Positions 1-9,047 of a stretch of DNA of 64,000 nt are shown piece by piece. Every line of letters begins with the position of its first letter. Position 1 is the stretch's first letter. The position numbers and the translations under genes were made by a program. The stretch is from assembly GCF_002849615.1 (NCBI RefSeq), contig NZ_PDNV01000003.1, forward strand, positions 62,001-126,000. The letters run 5' to 3'. This stretch comes from Pollutimonas nitritireducens (GTDB lineage: Bacteria > Pseudomonadota > Gammaproteobacteria > Burkholderiales > Burkholderiaceae_B). Under the pieces are notes generated by a model. It saw only the letters and a list, made by a program, of their open reading frames with translations, had not been told where the DNA came from and made no database searches.

Positions 1-1778
1 GGGACGCGTGTGACCAGTGGCGCACACGTCAGGCGCACGAGGTCGTCGCGCAATACGCTGGCCTGAACGCTGCGCAGGCCCTGTTGCTGCAGCCAGCGCA
101 AACACCAGTAACGCTCCATGGCAGACTGGTAGTCGCTCCACACGGTGTACTGGGATTCGAAAGCTCCGATAATGGCGAACAAATCGGCATCCTTGGGTTT
201 GAATGGAGCCACCAGCCGTGCCGAAACACCATGCTCGACGGTGGCGATCAGTTGCCACTGGTTGATCAGGTCGACGTAGCGACGCAATGGCGATGTGCAC
301 CATGCGTATTGCGGTACGCCTATTGATTCATGCGGCAGGGCGTATGTGGACATTCGTACACGGCCCATCTGTTGCGACCGATAGATGCCGGGCACGCCGT
401 GCTGCGCCAGCAGGCCGCCCCAAATGCTGTTGGTCATGATCATGTACTCGGCGACTAGGCGATCCAGTGGCGCGTTGCGGCGACGTGGCACCAATTGCAC
501 CGGCGTGTCGGGGTCGTCGTAAGGACCATCCAGTACAAACGAATACTCGACGCGGTTGTTGTTCTCGGGCTTGCCGCGCACGAGTTCCCGTTGCGCCGAC
601 AGGTGTTGGGCGTACGCCCATAATGGCCGCAGCCACTCGGCATACGGCAGGTCGGATTCAGGATCGGCAAGAGCTTCGTCGGTAACGAATTCGTCCAGCA
701 GGTTGTGGCGTAGGTTTTCCTTGACCTGAATGCGCTCGAGGCGCGTTTCAGACGAGAGTTGTTCGCCTGTCGCCAAGTTGGCAGTTACATAGAGTGACAG
801 GGCCGGCCTGGGTTTGCCGGCGTCCAGGGAGAAGGCGTCGATCAGTTCATTGGGCAGCATGGGTATCTTGAGCCCGGGAATATATACCGTCGACATGCGT
901 GTGCGAGCCAGGCTGTCGAAGTCGCTGCCGCGTATCACCGCCAGGCCTGGTACGGCGATGTGGACGCCAATCCGAACGGTATCCTTGTCGAGCAGTACGA
1001 CCGAGAGGGCGTCGTCGACTTCCGTCGTACTGGTATCGTCGACAGAATACGCGACCACATCAGCAATCGGCAGGTCGGCAGCCATCTCGGCAACCTGTAC
1101 CGGCGCGAATTGCGTACCCTTCGGGAAATTGGCGGTCATGAAACGGTGCTGGTGCACGGCCAGGGCATGCGGCCAGGCGCCCAACTGCAGCAATAGTTTT
1201 TCAGGATTTGTGCGCAGATGTTCGATTGCGGCTTCGAACGCCTTCCATTGCAGCGTATTTTTGTCGGGGCGGGTCAACAAGCTGTGGGCGACCTCGGCAA
1301 TAGCGTCGGGCAGTTGACCTGCAACCAGTTGGTCGGTCCATTCCTGTTGCTGGGCGGCTTGCTTCTGCTTTTTCTCGATTGCGGCAAGTGCCGCCGCCAG
1401 GATGTCGGGTGGCGCGGGCCGATATTGTCCTTTTCCGCGCCGGTGAAAGTAAGCGGGTGCACTGTTAAGGGCGAAGATCAGTCCGGCTTTTTCAGTGGCG
1501 CTGGGTGCGTGTCCGAAATAATCCTGGGCAAATGTGGTGGCATCGAACTCTTCCTGGGGTGCGCATTCCCAAAGAAAATCAATTTCCAGCGTCTGGGCAA
1601 GGCTGCGTGCCTGCTCGAGCATGACGGCCGGGGCAGGCTGATCGAAGCTGAACAAGACGCTGGAGATTTTGATTTTGCTGCGCTTGCCGGATTCGGACTC
1701 CACCTGCATGGTGGAATCGCTTTGCGAAAAAATCTTTTCCGCCTTGAAATTTCCGCTGTCTTCGTAAAGAACGTACAT
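1..1778 (-). CDS. RNase II-family (RNB domain) 3'-5' exoribonuclease, C-terminus beyond window
   Basis: About 592 codons are visible from the ATG at 1778; the reading continues off the left edge. The protein degrades single-stranded RNA processively in the cytoplasm. Around residues 246-256 the sequence reads SVDDTSTTEVDDA, which matches the RNB catalytic motif with its cluster of four metal-binding aspartates. Later LIDAFSLDAG and WCTSPLRRYVDLIN match conserved RNB blocks. The N-terminal 230 residues are less conserved than in RNase R, so an RNase II-like or RNB-hydrolase name is safer than rnr. The ATG lies 10 bp after the stop of the YqiA-like gene, so the two are probably co-transcribed. 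A competing ATG at 1788 is in another frame and opens only a short ORF. Confidence 0.85.
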   Translation of the reverse strand, partial: MYVLYEDSGNFKAEKIFSQSDSTMQVESESGKRSKIKISSVLFSFDQPAPAVMLEQARSLAQTLEIDFLWECAPQEEFDATTFAQDYFGHAPSATEKAGLIFALNSAPAYFHRRGKGQYRPAPPDILAAALAAIEKKQKQAAQQQEWTDQLVAGQLPDAIAEVAHSLLTRPDKNTLQWKAFEAAIEHLRTNPEKLLLQLGAWPHALAVHQHRFMTANFPKGTQFAPVQVAEMAADLPIADVVAYSVDDTSTTEVDDALSVVLLDKDTVRIGVHIAVPGLAVIRGSDFDSLARTRMSTVYIPGLKIPMLPNELIDAFSLDAGKPRPALSLYVTANLATGEQLSSETRLERIQVKENLRHNLLDEFVTDEALADPESDLPYAEWLRPLWAYAQHLSAQRELVRGKPENNNRVEYSFVLDGPYDDPDTPVQLVPRRRNAPLDRLVAEYMIMTNSIWGGLLAQHGVPGIYRSQQMGRVRMSTYALPHESIGVPQYAWCTSPLRRYVDLINQWQLIATVEHGVSARLVAPFKPKDADLFAIIGAFESQYTVWSDYQSAMERYWCLRWLQQQGLRSVQASVLRDDLVRLTCAPLVTRV

Positions 1779-1787
1779 AGTTTTCCA

Positions 1788-2420
1788 TCAGGACACGCGT
1801 GATTGCGCGTCGGTGTGTGTTGGGTATTGGCCGCTGCCCAAGGCAAAGTCCATAACTTCCGGCAGCCATTGCTGGAAATCGGACAAACCGTGGTCGCCGC
1901 CTTCCAGTATGCGTCCATGGCTTCCTGCATACCAGTCGGCCATTTCGCGCCAGTCGAGGACTTCGTCGCCCTTGGCGGCCAGCAAATAGTATCGTTCAGG
2001 TCGGGCTGGCTTTCCTACCGCCATCTCGGCCAACTCGTCGACGTACTCGGGCAGGAATACAAACGGGTCTGTCGAATCATACAGCGTGTGCTCCCCCACT
2101 TGCGTGGCGAGGTCCCGGGCCGCATATACGCCCGGATTCAGCACGACCGCCCGGCACTTCCAGTGCTCGGCCAGGCAGGTGGCGTAATAGCCCCCCAGCG
2201 ACGAGCCCACAATGACGAGATCGTTTTCTGCTTGCAAGCCCTTTTCTTTTACGGCGGTTTCGATGAGATGGTTGGCCAACTCCATGGAGCGCCGGGGACT
2301 GGCCGGCAACTGGGGACAGAGCCATTCATGGCTCAGGCCGCGCTCTTGCATGGCCCGTGCCATGAGTGTGGCCTTGCTGGATCTGGGTGACGAACGAAAA
2401 CCGTGGAGGTACAGGATCAT
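1788..2420 (-). CDS. YqiA/YcfP-family alpha/beta-hydrolase esterase
   Basis: This is a 210-residue serine esterase of the UPF0227/YqiA family. LHGF near residues 5-8 forms the oxyanion-hole loop. The nucleophile elbow is GSSLG at 72-76, with Ser74 the likely nucleophile, and GDEVLDW and GGDHG near the C-terminus fit the Asp and His of the triad. Family members hydrolyse short acyl esters; the natural substrate is unknown. It lies 11 bp downstream of mpl and 10 bp upstream of the RNB gene, suggesting an mpl-yqiA-RNB operon. Length is normal and no signal peptide is seen, so it is cytoplasmic. Confidence 0.85.
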   Translation of the reverse strand: MILYLHGFRSSPRSSKATLMARAMQERGLSHEWLCPQLPASPRRSMELANHLIETAVKEKGLQAENDLVIVGSSLGGYYATCLAEHWKCRAVVLNPGVYAARDLATQVGEHTLYDSTDPFVFLPEYVDELAEMAVGKPARPERYYLLAAKGDEVLDWREMADWYAGSHGRILEGGDHGLSDFQQWLPEVMDFALGSGQYPTHTDAQSRVS

Positions 2421-2431
2421 TTCGTATTCCT

Positions 2432-3796
2432 TCAGAATTGCAGGCGGTCGAGGAGCTTTTGGTGTATCCCCGCGAAACTGCCGTTACTCATTACCAGGAT
2501 AGAGTCCCCAGGCATTGCTGACAAGCAGATGGCATCTATCAATGTGTCCACGTCATCGTAGCTCGAAGCGCGCGTGCCCAGGGGCGCCAGAACTTGCGCC
2601 GGGTTCCAGCCCAGCGCGTGTTTGCCGTCGTTCGCACCAAAGCAAAACGTAAGGTCAGCTTCTTGCAGGGCAGCGGGCAGGCGTGCCGCCATGGTGCCCA
2701 GCTTCATGGTGTTGGAGCGCGGCTCGATGACGGCGAGGATACGCCGGCTACCGGTTTGCTTGCGCAATCCCTGCAGCGTCGTGGCAATGGCGGTGGGATG
2801 GTGTGCAAAGTCGTCATACACGCTGATGTCGTTGACAACGCCTCGCAGCTCCATGCGTCGCTTGACACCCTTGAACGCGGCAAGCGCTTCGATTCCGACA
2901 GCCGCCGCGACACCGACGTGCTGGGCTGCCGCGAGGGCGGCCAGTGCATTCATGCGGTTGTGTTCGCCAGTCAGATGCCAATGCAGGGTGCCCGCGTTTG
3001 CGTCGTTGACCTTGATCTGGAAGTCGCAGGCGTGCAAGTCAGAAACTGCCTGCCATTGACCTTCAGGCCCGAAAGTCTCGACCGGTGTCCAGCAGCCGCG
3101 CGATAAAACGCGGTCCAGCGGTTCGCACACACTAGGACGAATGATGCAGCCTGCGGACGGTATGGTGCGGACCAGATGGTGAAATTGCGTTTCTATGGCC
3201 AAGAGGTCCGGGAAAATATCGGCATGATCGAATTCCAGGTTGTTCAATACAGCCGTGCGGGGGCGATAATGCACGAACTTCGAGCGTTTGTCGAAGAATG
3301 CCGTATCGTATTCATCAGCTTCGATCACAAAAGCCTTACGGTCTGCTTGAAACCGCGCCGACACGTTCAGGTCCGCAGCGATGCCGCCGATAAGAAAATT
3401 GGGTTTTAGGCCGGCGTACTCAAGTATCCATGCCAGCATGGAACTGGTGGTGGTCTTGCCATGTGTGCCCGCGACCGCCAGCACATGCTGGCCCTGCAAT
3501 ATCTCTGCGCCCAGCCACTGCGGTCCCGATGTATAGGGCAGGCCGCGGTCGAGTATGGCTTCCATGAGTGGATTGCCTCGAGTTACGACATTGCCGACAA
3601 TATAGAGGTCAGGTTTGAAGTCGACCTGGGAGGCGTCGAAACCTTCGATCAGGCGGATGCCCTGTTCCTCGAGCTGAGTGCTCATGGGAGGATAGACCCC
3701 GGTGTCGCATCCCGTAACGGAATGGCCAGCTGCCCGGGCGATAAGCGCCAGCCCTCCCATGAACGTTCCGCAGATGCCTAGAATATGTAGATGCAT
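2432..3796 (-). CDS. mpl: UDP-N-acetylmuramate:L-alanyl-gamma-D-glutamyl-meso-diaminopimelate ligase
   Basis: A 454-residue Mur-ligase family enzyme that recycles peptidoglycan by attaching the tripeptide L-Ala-D-Glu-mDAP to UDP-MurNAc in the cytoplasm. The N-terminus HILGICGTFMGG is typical of Mpl rather than MurC. The ATP P-loop GTHGKTTT is at about residues 110-117, and the central domain carries DEYDTAFFDKRSKF, a signature of the family. The start chosen (3796) has GGAGG seven bases upstream; an upstream in-frame ATG at 3829 adds 11 unlikely residues. It pairs functionally with anmK at 34 kb, another muropeptide-recycling gene. The gene diverges from the TlpA-like gene. Confidence 0.95.
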   Translation of the reverse strand: MHLHILGICGTFMGGLALIARAAGHSVTGCDTGVYPPMSTQLEEQGIRLIEGFDASQVDFKPDLYIVGNVVTRGNPLMEAILDRGLPYTSGPQWLGAEILQGQHVLAVAGTHGKTTTSSMLAWILEYAGLKPNFLIGGIAADLNVSARFQADRKAFVIEADEYDTAFFDKRSKFVHYRPRTAVLNNLEFDHADIFPDLLAIETQFHHLVRTIPSAGCIIRPSVCEPLDRVLSRGCWTPVETFGPEGQWQAVSDLHACDFQIKVNDANAGTLHWHLTGEHNRMNALAALAAAQHVGVAAAVGIEALAAFKGVKRRMELRGVVNDISVYDDFAHHPTAIATTLQGLRKQTGSRRILAVIEPRSNTMKLGTMAARLPAALQEADLTFCFGANDGKHALGWNPAQVLAPLGTRASSYDDVDTLIDAICLSAMPGDSILVMSNGSFAGIHQKLLDRLQF

Positions 3797-3945
3797 TGTT
3801 TTCCTCCGGCGTCCATTGTAATCAGTCAAGCGGATATGCTGGCGTCCGCACGCTTGTGTCGTTCTATTGCATAGGCAATCGGGCAGGCGGCTTTATGCCA
3901 GGTGCTATCATAAACGCGCTTATGTTTACCTCTGGACTGGACGAA

Positions 3946-4446
3946 ATGAAACGGCGAGAATTCCTGCGCTACGCGGCGGCCACAACAGCCGGTACAGTAT
4001 TGTCACTGCGGTCGGCATACGCGGGCGCTTCAGCTCCCGATCCTTTTTACGCTAACGGTTTTCCTGATCTGGAAGGCCGCCAGGTGGACCTTACCGCTTT
4101 TCTGGGTAAGCCCCTGGTCCTTAATTTTTGGGCAACTTGGTGTGCCCCCTGCGTGAAAGAGATGCCCGACCTTGATGCCTTGCATAAGAAACATGGCCAT
4201 GTCGGTTTCGTCGGCTTGGCGGTCGATACGGCAGTCAACGTCGAGAAATTCACCAAGAAGGTGCGCGTGTCGTATCCCCTGCTTATCGGTGGCCATGGCG
4301 GCATTAAATTAATGCGCGCTTTGGGTAATAAACAGGGTGGGTTGCCGTTCACGGTGGTCTTTGACAAGCACGGCAAGGTGGCCCGGCAATTGCTCGGCCA
4401 GATCAAGCCGGCCGAGCTCGATAAGATCATTGTGGGCATGAGCTGA
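3946..4446 (+). CDS. TlpA/ResA-like thioredoxin-fold protein, exported
   Basis: A 166-residue periplasmic or membrane-attached thiol oxidoreductase. The N-terminus starts MKRREFLRYAA, a twin-arginine-like export signal followed by a hydrophobic stretch ending near AYAGA (residues 23-27). The active site is WCAPC with cysteines 66 and 69, followed by the GLPFTVVFD cis-proline region. Such proteins reduce disulfides during cytochrome c maturation or related assembly; the partner is not shown here. The start at 3946 was chosen over an ORF start at 3796 because the extra 50 residues do not look coding and would precede the signal sequence. Confidence 0.85.
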   Translation: MKRREFLRYAAATTAGTVLSLRSAYAGASAPDPFYANGFPDLEGRQVDLTAFLGKPLVLNFWATWCAPCVKEMPDLDALHKKHGHVGFVGLAVDTAVNVEKFTKKVRVSYPLLIGGHGGIKLMRALGNKQGGLPFTVVFDKHGKVARQLLGQIKPAELDKIIVGMS

Positions 4447-4484
4447 AACTGGTTCCCAAGTTGCTTGGCTTTAATGGACAAATA

Positions 4485-4507
4485 CGCCTTTTTAGCGTAA
4501 AAAGGCG
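4485..4507 (+). terminator. Hairpin between TlpA-like gene and aroQ
   Basis: A perfect 9-bp stem (CGCCTTTTT / AAAAAGGCG) with a 5-base loop AGCGT. T and A runs lie inside the stem and no T run follows it, so it may be a weak or bidirectional terminator between the two plus-strand genes. Confidence 0.5.
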
Positions 4508-4531
4508 GTCTGTCCTCATAAAAAATCCGCA

Positions 4532-4966
4532 ATGGCGCAGCACATTCTTGTTTTGCACGGCCCCAACCTCAATCTGCTCGGCACACGCGAGCCAGAGGTC
4601 TACGGACGACGCACGTTGAACGATATTAACGAACGCTTACAGCAGTTGGCTGTAGAAAGCAGCGCTACCTGCACCGCATTCCAAAGCAATCATGAAGGCG
4701 AGCTGGTCGATCGTATTCAGGCTGCAAGCCGCGACCATACCGACTTTATCATTATCAACGCGGCCGCGTACACTCACACCAGCGTAGCTTTGCGAGACGC
4801 GCTGGCAGGCGTCAGCATTCCTTTTATTGAAGTGCATTTATCGAATGTGCACAAGCGGGAACCTTTCCGCCACCATTCCTTTCTGGCTGACAAGGCGGTT
4901 GGAGTGGTAGCGGGGCTAGGATCGTTCGGGTATGAAGCGGCCTTGCTCTATGCGCTGGCTAATTAA
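4532..4966 (+). CDS. aroQ: 3-dehydroquinate dehydratase, type II
   Basis: A 144-residue shikimate-pathway enzyme converting 3-dehydroquinate to 3-dehydroshikimate in the cytoplasm; the type II enzyme is a dodecamer. The N-terminus [21 protein letters not shown] is the family signature and includes the catalytic Tyr (about residue 24) and the flexible-loop Arg. [16 protein letters not shown] and [15 protein letters not shown] are the other conserved blocks, the last carrying the active-site His. Length is normal. It lies upstream of accB-accC, an arrangement common in betaproteobacteria. Confidence 0.97.
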   Translation: MAQHILVLHGPNLNLLGTREPEVYGRRTLNDINERLQQLAVESSATCTAFQSNHEGELVDRIQAASRDHTDFIIINAAAYTHTSVALRDALAGVSIPFIEVHLSNVHKREPFRHHSFLADKAVGVVAGLGSFGYEAALLYALAN

Positions 4967-5047
4967 GCGCGGCGCGATCACTTTTAACTTTTAATCATTA
5001 TGCTTGCTCTGTGCGATGGCAGCAGGGCAATGCTACGGGAAGTTCGT

Positions 5048-5476
5048 ATGGACCTAAGAAAACTGAAAACCTTGATTGACCTGGTAGCCGAGTCAGGCAT
5101 AGCAGAACTCGAAATAACAGAGGGTGAAGGCAAGGTCAGGATCGTGAAATTTTCCCAGGCGATGCAGCCCGTGGCCTATGCGCCTGAGCCTGCTCCGGCG
5201 GCGCCGGTCCCCGCCGCGCCAGTTGCCCCTGTTGTGCCTGCAGGTCATCAGGTGAAGGCACCTATGGTGGGCACTTTTTACCGTGCGCCCAATCCTGGAG
5301 CTTCGCCTTTCGTCGAGGTCGGGCAGTCGGTCAAGGAAGGCGAACCGCTGTGCATCATCGAGGCAATGAAACTTCTCAACGAGATCGAGGCTGACAAGTC
5401 CGGGGTGGTCAAGGAGATCCTGGTCGAGAACGGCGAGCCCGTCGAATATGGTCAACCCTTGTTTGTCATCGGCTAA
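5048..5476 (+). CDS. accB: Biotin carboxyl carrier protein of acetyl-CoA carboxylase
   Basis: A 142-residue carrier subunit. The N-terminal helix [13 protein letters not shown] is typical. It is followed by a Pro/Ala linker (about 43-66) and the biotinyl/lipoyl domain. The biotin attachment lysine is Lys108 in [10 protein letters not shown]; many homologues have MKMMN, while the LL variant is frequent in this order. The ORF could extend to 5000, but the ATG at 5048 restores the family N-terminus. It is 3 bp from accC and surely co-transcribed. The product carries carboxybiotin to the carboxyltransferase in the first step of fatty acid synthesis. Confidence 0.97.
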   Translation: MDLRKLKTLIDLVAESGIAELEITEGEGKVRIVKFSQAMQPVAYAPEPAPAAPVPAAPVAPVVPAGHQVKAPMVGTFYRAPNPGASPFVEVGQSVKEGEPLCIIEAMKLLNEIEADKSGVVKEILVENGEPVEYGQPLFVIG

Positions 5477-5479
5477 TAC

Positions 5480-6826
5480 ATGTTTGAAAAAATTCTCATA
5501 GCCAATCGCGGAGAAATCGCCTTACGCATTCAGCGTGCCTGCCGCGAATTGGGCATCAAAACAGTGGTGGTTCATTCCGAAGCCGACCGCGACGCCAAAT
5601 ATGTGCGGCTGGCCGATGAGTCGGTATGTATCGGCCCTGCACCGGCCCGCGACAGCTACCTGAACATGCCGGCAATCATCTCCGCAGCGGAAGTCACCGA
5701 TGCCGAGGCCATCCATCCCGGCTACGGCTTTCTGGCCGAGAATGCAGATTTCGCCGAGCGTGTCGAAAAAAGCGGTTTTGTATTCATCGGGCCCCGCCCC
5801 GAGTCCATACGCCTGATGGGCGACAAAGTCAGCGCCAAGCGCGCGATGATTGCCGCCGCGGTACCGGTGGTCCCCGGTTCCGAAGGCGCGTTGCCGGACG
5901 ATCCCCAGGAAATTCAGCGCATCGCGCGCGAAGTCGGCTATCCCGTCATCATCAAGGCGGCGGGCGGTGGTGGTGGCCGTGGCATGCGAGTGGTGTACAC
6001 CGAGGCCGCCTTGCTGAATGCCGTAACCATGACGCGCTCCGAAGCCGGGGCCGCATTCAATAACCCCGAGGTCTATCTCGAGAAGTTCCTGGAAAATCCC
6101 CGCCACATCGAGATCCAGGTCCTGGCCGATGGTGGGCGCAATGCGGTCTGGCTGGGCGAACGTGATTGCTCCATGCAGCGGCGCCACCAGAAGGTCATTG
6201 AAGAAGCGCCTGCCCCTGGTATTGCACGCCGCCTCATCGAACGCATTGGCGAACGCTGTGCCGAAGCGTGCCGCAAGATCAATTATCGCGGCGCCGGCAC
6301 GTTTGAATTCCTGTACGAGAATGGCGAGTTCTTCTTCATCGAGATGAACACTCGGATTCAAGTCGAGCATACGGTCACCGAGATGGTGACAGGTATCGAT
6401 CTTGTGCAACAGCAGATTCTTATCGCCGCGGGTGAAAAATTCACGCTTCGGCAACGGGACGTGATCATCAAGGGCCATGCGATCGAATGCCGTATCAACG
6501 CCGAAGACGCCTTCAAGTTCACGCCCAGCCCCGGGCGTATTACCAGTTGGCATGCTCCCGGCGGGCCGGGTGTTCGCCTGGATTCGCACGTCTATAGCGG
6601 GTACGTGGTCCCGCCGAACTACGACTCCATGATTGCCAAGCTCATTACCTACGGAGATACTCGCCAGCAGGCTATCGCACGTATGGAGATCGCGCTGTCC
6701 GAGATGGCCGTCGAAGGCGTGCAGACGAATATTCCTCTTCACCGCGAGCTTATGCAAGACGCCCGCTTTGTAGAAGGTGGAACCAGCATTCATTACCTGG
6801 AACACAAGTTGTCGCAGCGTCCTTGA
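5480..6826 (+). CDS. accC: Biotin carboxylase subunit of acetyl-CoA carboxylase
   Basis: A 448-residue ATP-grasp enzyme that carboxylates biotin on AccB using bicarbonate and ATP. The N-terminal [17 protein letters not shown], the glycine-rich ATP loop GGGGGRG (about 162-168) and [14 protein letters not shown] with the catalytic region are all present. Length matches the family. It lies 3 bp after accB and ends before a terminator-like hairpin at 6855. A 427-codon antisense ORF overlaps it but is a shadow of its codon usage. Confidence 0.97.
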   Translation: MFEKILIANRGEIALRIQRACRELGIKTVVVHSEADRDAKYVRLADESVCIGPAPARDSYLNMPAIISAAEVTDAEAIHPGYGFLAENADFAERVEKSGFVFIGPRPESIRLMGDKVSAKRAMIAAAVPVVPGSEGALPDDPQEIQRIAREVGYPVIIKAAGGGGGRGMRVVYTEAALLNAVTMTRSEAGAAFNNPEVYLEKFLENPRHIEIQVLADGGRNAVWLGERDCSMQRRHQKVIEEAPAPGIARRLIERIGERCAEACRKINYRGAGTFEFLYENGEFFFIEMNTRIQVEHTVTEMVTGIDLVQQQILIAAGEKFTLRQRDVIIKGHAIECRINAEDAFKFTPSPGRITSWHAPGGPGVRLDSHVYSGYVVPPNYDSMIAKLITYGDTRQQAIARMEIALSEMAVEGVQTNIPLHRELMQDARFVEGGTSIHYLEHKLSQRP

Positions 6827-6854
6827 TACGCACGTGCAACTGAAGCTGGGTAAA

Positions 6855-6878
6855 CGGGGGCGCAGCCCCCTGTTTTAC
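6855..6878 (+). terminator. Terminator-like hairpin after accC
   Basis: GGGGG / CCCCC stem with the short loop CGCAG, followed by TGTTTTAC. It lies between accC and prmA and could end or attenuate the accBC transcript. Confidence 0.55.
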
Positions 6879-6891
6879 TGATGGAATTACT

Positions 6892-7824
6892 ATGCGCGAA
6901 CTCGTGCTGATTTGCCCCGAAGCACAGGCGGAAGCGCTTTCCGATGCCTTGCTGGAAGCCGGGGTCCTGTCGGTGTCAGTCGAAGATGCCGATGGCGACA
7001 CCGATTCCGAAAACCCGCTGTTCGGCGAGCCTGGCATGGAGCCGGAGGTAAACGCCTGGAACAGGAACCGTGTCGTCGCCTTGCTGCCCGACGGGCTCGA
7101 TCCAGGACAAATTCTGGAACGGCTGCGCGACGCAGAGCTCGGCGATTACCCGGATGGCGAATGGTCGCTGCGCGATGTTCCCGATGCGGATTGGGTCCGA
7201 TTGACACAATCTCAATTTGGGCCGATTCAGATTGGCAGCCGTATCTGGATTGTTCCCAGCTGGCATCGAGGCGATCCCGACGTACCGGTCGCGGCCGATC
7301 GCCAGATCGCCGGCGGAAGTGGCGTCGTACATATCGAGCTGGATCCGGGCCTCGCATTTGGCACAGGAAGTCATCCAACCACGCATCTATGCCTGGAGTG
7401 GCTTGCCGAAAATCTGGAAGGCGGTGAAACCCTCCTGGACTATGGATGCGGTTCCGGAATACTGGCTATTGCGGCAAAACTGCTTGGCGCCGGTTACATA
7501 CAGGCTGTCGATATTGATGAGCAGGCAGTGCAATCCACCCGCTACAATGCACAAGTAAATGGCGTGGATTTGCATGCCATGCTGCCAGACGAGCTGCCCG
7601 AGGGACGGACCCATATGGTCGTGGCCAATATCTTGTCGAATCCGCTGAAGGTGCTTGCGCCCATGCTGTCCGGTCGTGTGGCGCCAGGTGGACACCTGGT
7701 GCTTTCAGGTGTCCTCGAGCGCCAGGCCCAAGAGGTCGCGCACGCCTACGCGCCATGGTTGGTAATGGATGTATGGCGCGCCCGGGACGGGTGGGTCTGT
7801 CTACACGGTCAAAGAACAGCCTGA
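6892..7824 (+). CDS. prmA: Ribosomal protein L11 methyltransferase
   Basis: A 310-residue SAM-dependent methyltransferase that trimethylates ribosomal protein L11. The N-terminal substrate-recognition domain begins MRELVLICPEAQAEALSDALLEAG. The linker reads HIELDPGLAFGTGSHPTTHLCL, a PrmA hallmark. Motif I, DYGCGSGILAIAA, is near residues 183-195, and NILSNPL (about 243-249) matches the family catalytic motif. Slightly longer than the roughly 295-residue E. coli enzyme. It is followed 21 bp later by the DUF3426 gene, as in related genomes. Confidence 0.95.
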   Translation: MRELVLICPEAQAEALSDALLEAGVLSVSVEDADGDTDSENPLFGEPGMEPEVNAWNRNRVVALLPDGLDPGQILERLRDAELGDYPDGEWSLRDVPDADWVRLTQSQFGPIQIGSRIWIVPSWHRGDPDVPVAADRQIAGGSGVVHIELDPGLAFGTGSHPTTHLCLEWLAENLEGGETLLDYGCGSGILAIAAKLLGAGYIQAVDIDEQAVQSTRYNAQVNGVDLHAMLPDELPEGRTHMVVANILSNPLKVLAPMLSGRVAPGGHLVLSGVLERQAQEVAHAYAPWLVMDVWRARDGWVCLHGQRTA

Positions 7825-7845
7825 GGCTTGGAAATCTCTTAATTT

Positions 7846-9039
7846 ATGGACTTGACCACGCGCTGCCCGCAATGTGGCACTGTATTTACCGCTACTCTTG
7901 AGCAACTGCAGTTGCGCAAGGGCTATATCCGGTGCGTCAGTTGTGCTCATATTTTTGACGGCTACGATGCTGTTGTTCCCGGCGGCGAGGCGATGGCTTC
8001 CATCCCGGGCGGGGACAAGGAACCAGCGGTGCCGTACACCGCGTCACCCATCGCATCCGCAGCGGACCTCACAACGTCCATGCCCAGTGTATTGCGGCAA
8101 CGTCAGGCCAAGAAAGAGCCCGGGTTCGATACCCGGTCGGCTCCAGTTTCAGAGCTGCTAAGCAAGCCGCCACTCGACACGGGCCGGCCCGCTTTCAGCA
8201 TTTCCACCACGCGGCCAATCAGTCAGGAACCGTCGCGCCAGGACCCCGTTTTCCGGGTCGGTGGCATGGACCCGAAAGACACGGATCCGGTGATCATGCG
8301 TGGCCGCGGCCATGAGCCAGTGCTGGGGCGCGAACGTGATGGCCTTGCACCGTCCGAGTCCCTTCTCGTCAAGCCGCGTCAGAACGCGCTTCAGAGCACG
8401 GAAACGCAGCAACCGGCCTCTAAAATCTACGTCGAACCCAGGGGTCCGGCGGCCACCGGCGACCATAGGCTGGCCCATGACCTTCCGGGTCCCGACTTGC
8501 CTCGCTATCGGGGTATCGTTTCGGTGTTCTGGAATGTGCTTATCGTGGCAGGCCTGGTGCTCTTGTTGGCGCAACTGGCGTACGTTTATCGCGTGCAGCT
8601 TGCTCAACATATTCCTGCATTGCGCCCGCTGCTGGCGCAGGCTTGTGCGCAACTGGCATGCGAGATTCCCTATTCGCGGGAGATCAACCAGATTTCCATC
8701 ATGAGTTCCTCCCTCAGGGCAACTGCCGGTGGTACCACAGCTTCCGACAAGGTACCGGGTGCCGCCGCACCCACTGCAGGCGCCGCAGACTCCATGATCT
8801 TGCAGGCGACCTTGCGCAATACTTATGGCAAGCCTCAGGAATGGCCGACGTTGGTCCTGGATCTCACTGACTTTTCGGGTACCCTGGTGGTCAGAAAGAA
8901 CCTTCCTCCATCAAGTTACCTGACGCCCGACGCATTGCGACAGCCATTTGCCGCAAACAGCGAAATTACCGTTGGCGTACCCATAATCTTGAACGGCCTG
9001 AAGGTCAACGGTTATCAACTAGGGAAGTTTTTTCCATAA
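7846..9039 (+). CDS. Zinc-ribbon, single-pass membrane protein (DUF3426)
   Basis: A 397-residue protein of unknown function. The N-terminus has a zinc ribbon with CPQC at residues 8-11 and a second CVSC pair about 20 residues later. A long low-complexity middle region follows, then one transmembrane segment at about 225-247, then a C-terminal DUF3426 domain predicted to be periplasmic. The family often lies next to prmA, as here, but no reaction is known. The next gene starts 9 bp later, so the three may be co-transcribed. Confidence 0.85.
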   Translation: MDLTTRCPQCGTVFTATLEQLQLRKGYIRCVSCAHIFDGYDAVVPGGEAMASIPGGDKEPAVPYTASPIASAADLTTSMPSVLRQRQAKKEPGFDTRSAPVSELLSKPPLDTGRPAFSISTTRPISQEPSRQDPVFRVGGMDPKDTDPVIMRGRGHEPVLGRERDGLAPSESLLVKPRQNALQSTETQQPASKIYVEPRGPAATGDHRLAHDLPGPDLPRYRGIVSVFWNVLIVAGLVLLLAQLAYVYRVQLAQHIPALRPLLAQACAQLACEIPYSREINQISIMSSSLRATAGGTTASDKVPGAAAPTAGAADSMILQATLRNTYGKPQEWPTLVLDLTDFSGTLVVRKNLPPSSYLTPDALRQPFAANSEITVGVPIILNGLKVNGYQLGKFFP

Positions 9040-9047
9040 GGGAAGTG

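Noticed and set aside
5522-6805. 427-codon ORF antisense to accC
   Set aside because: It mirrors the codon pattern of accC, has no family likeness, and accC is certain.
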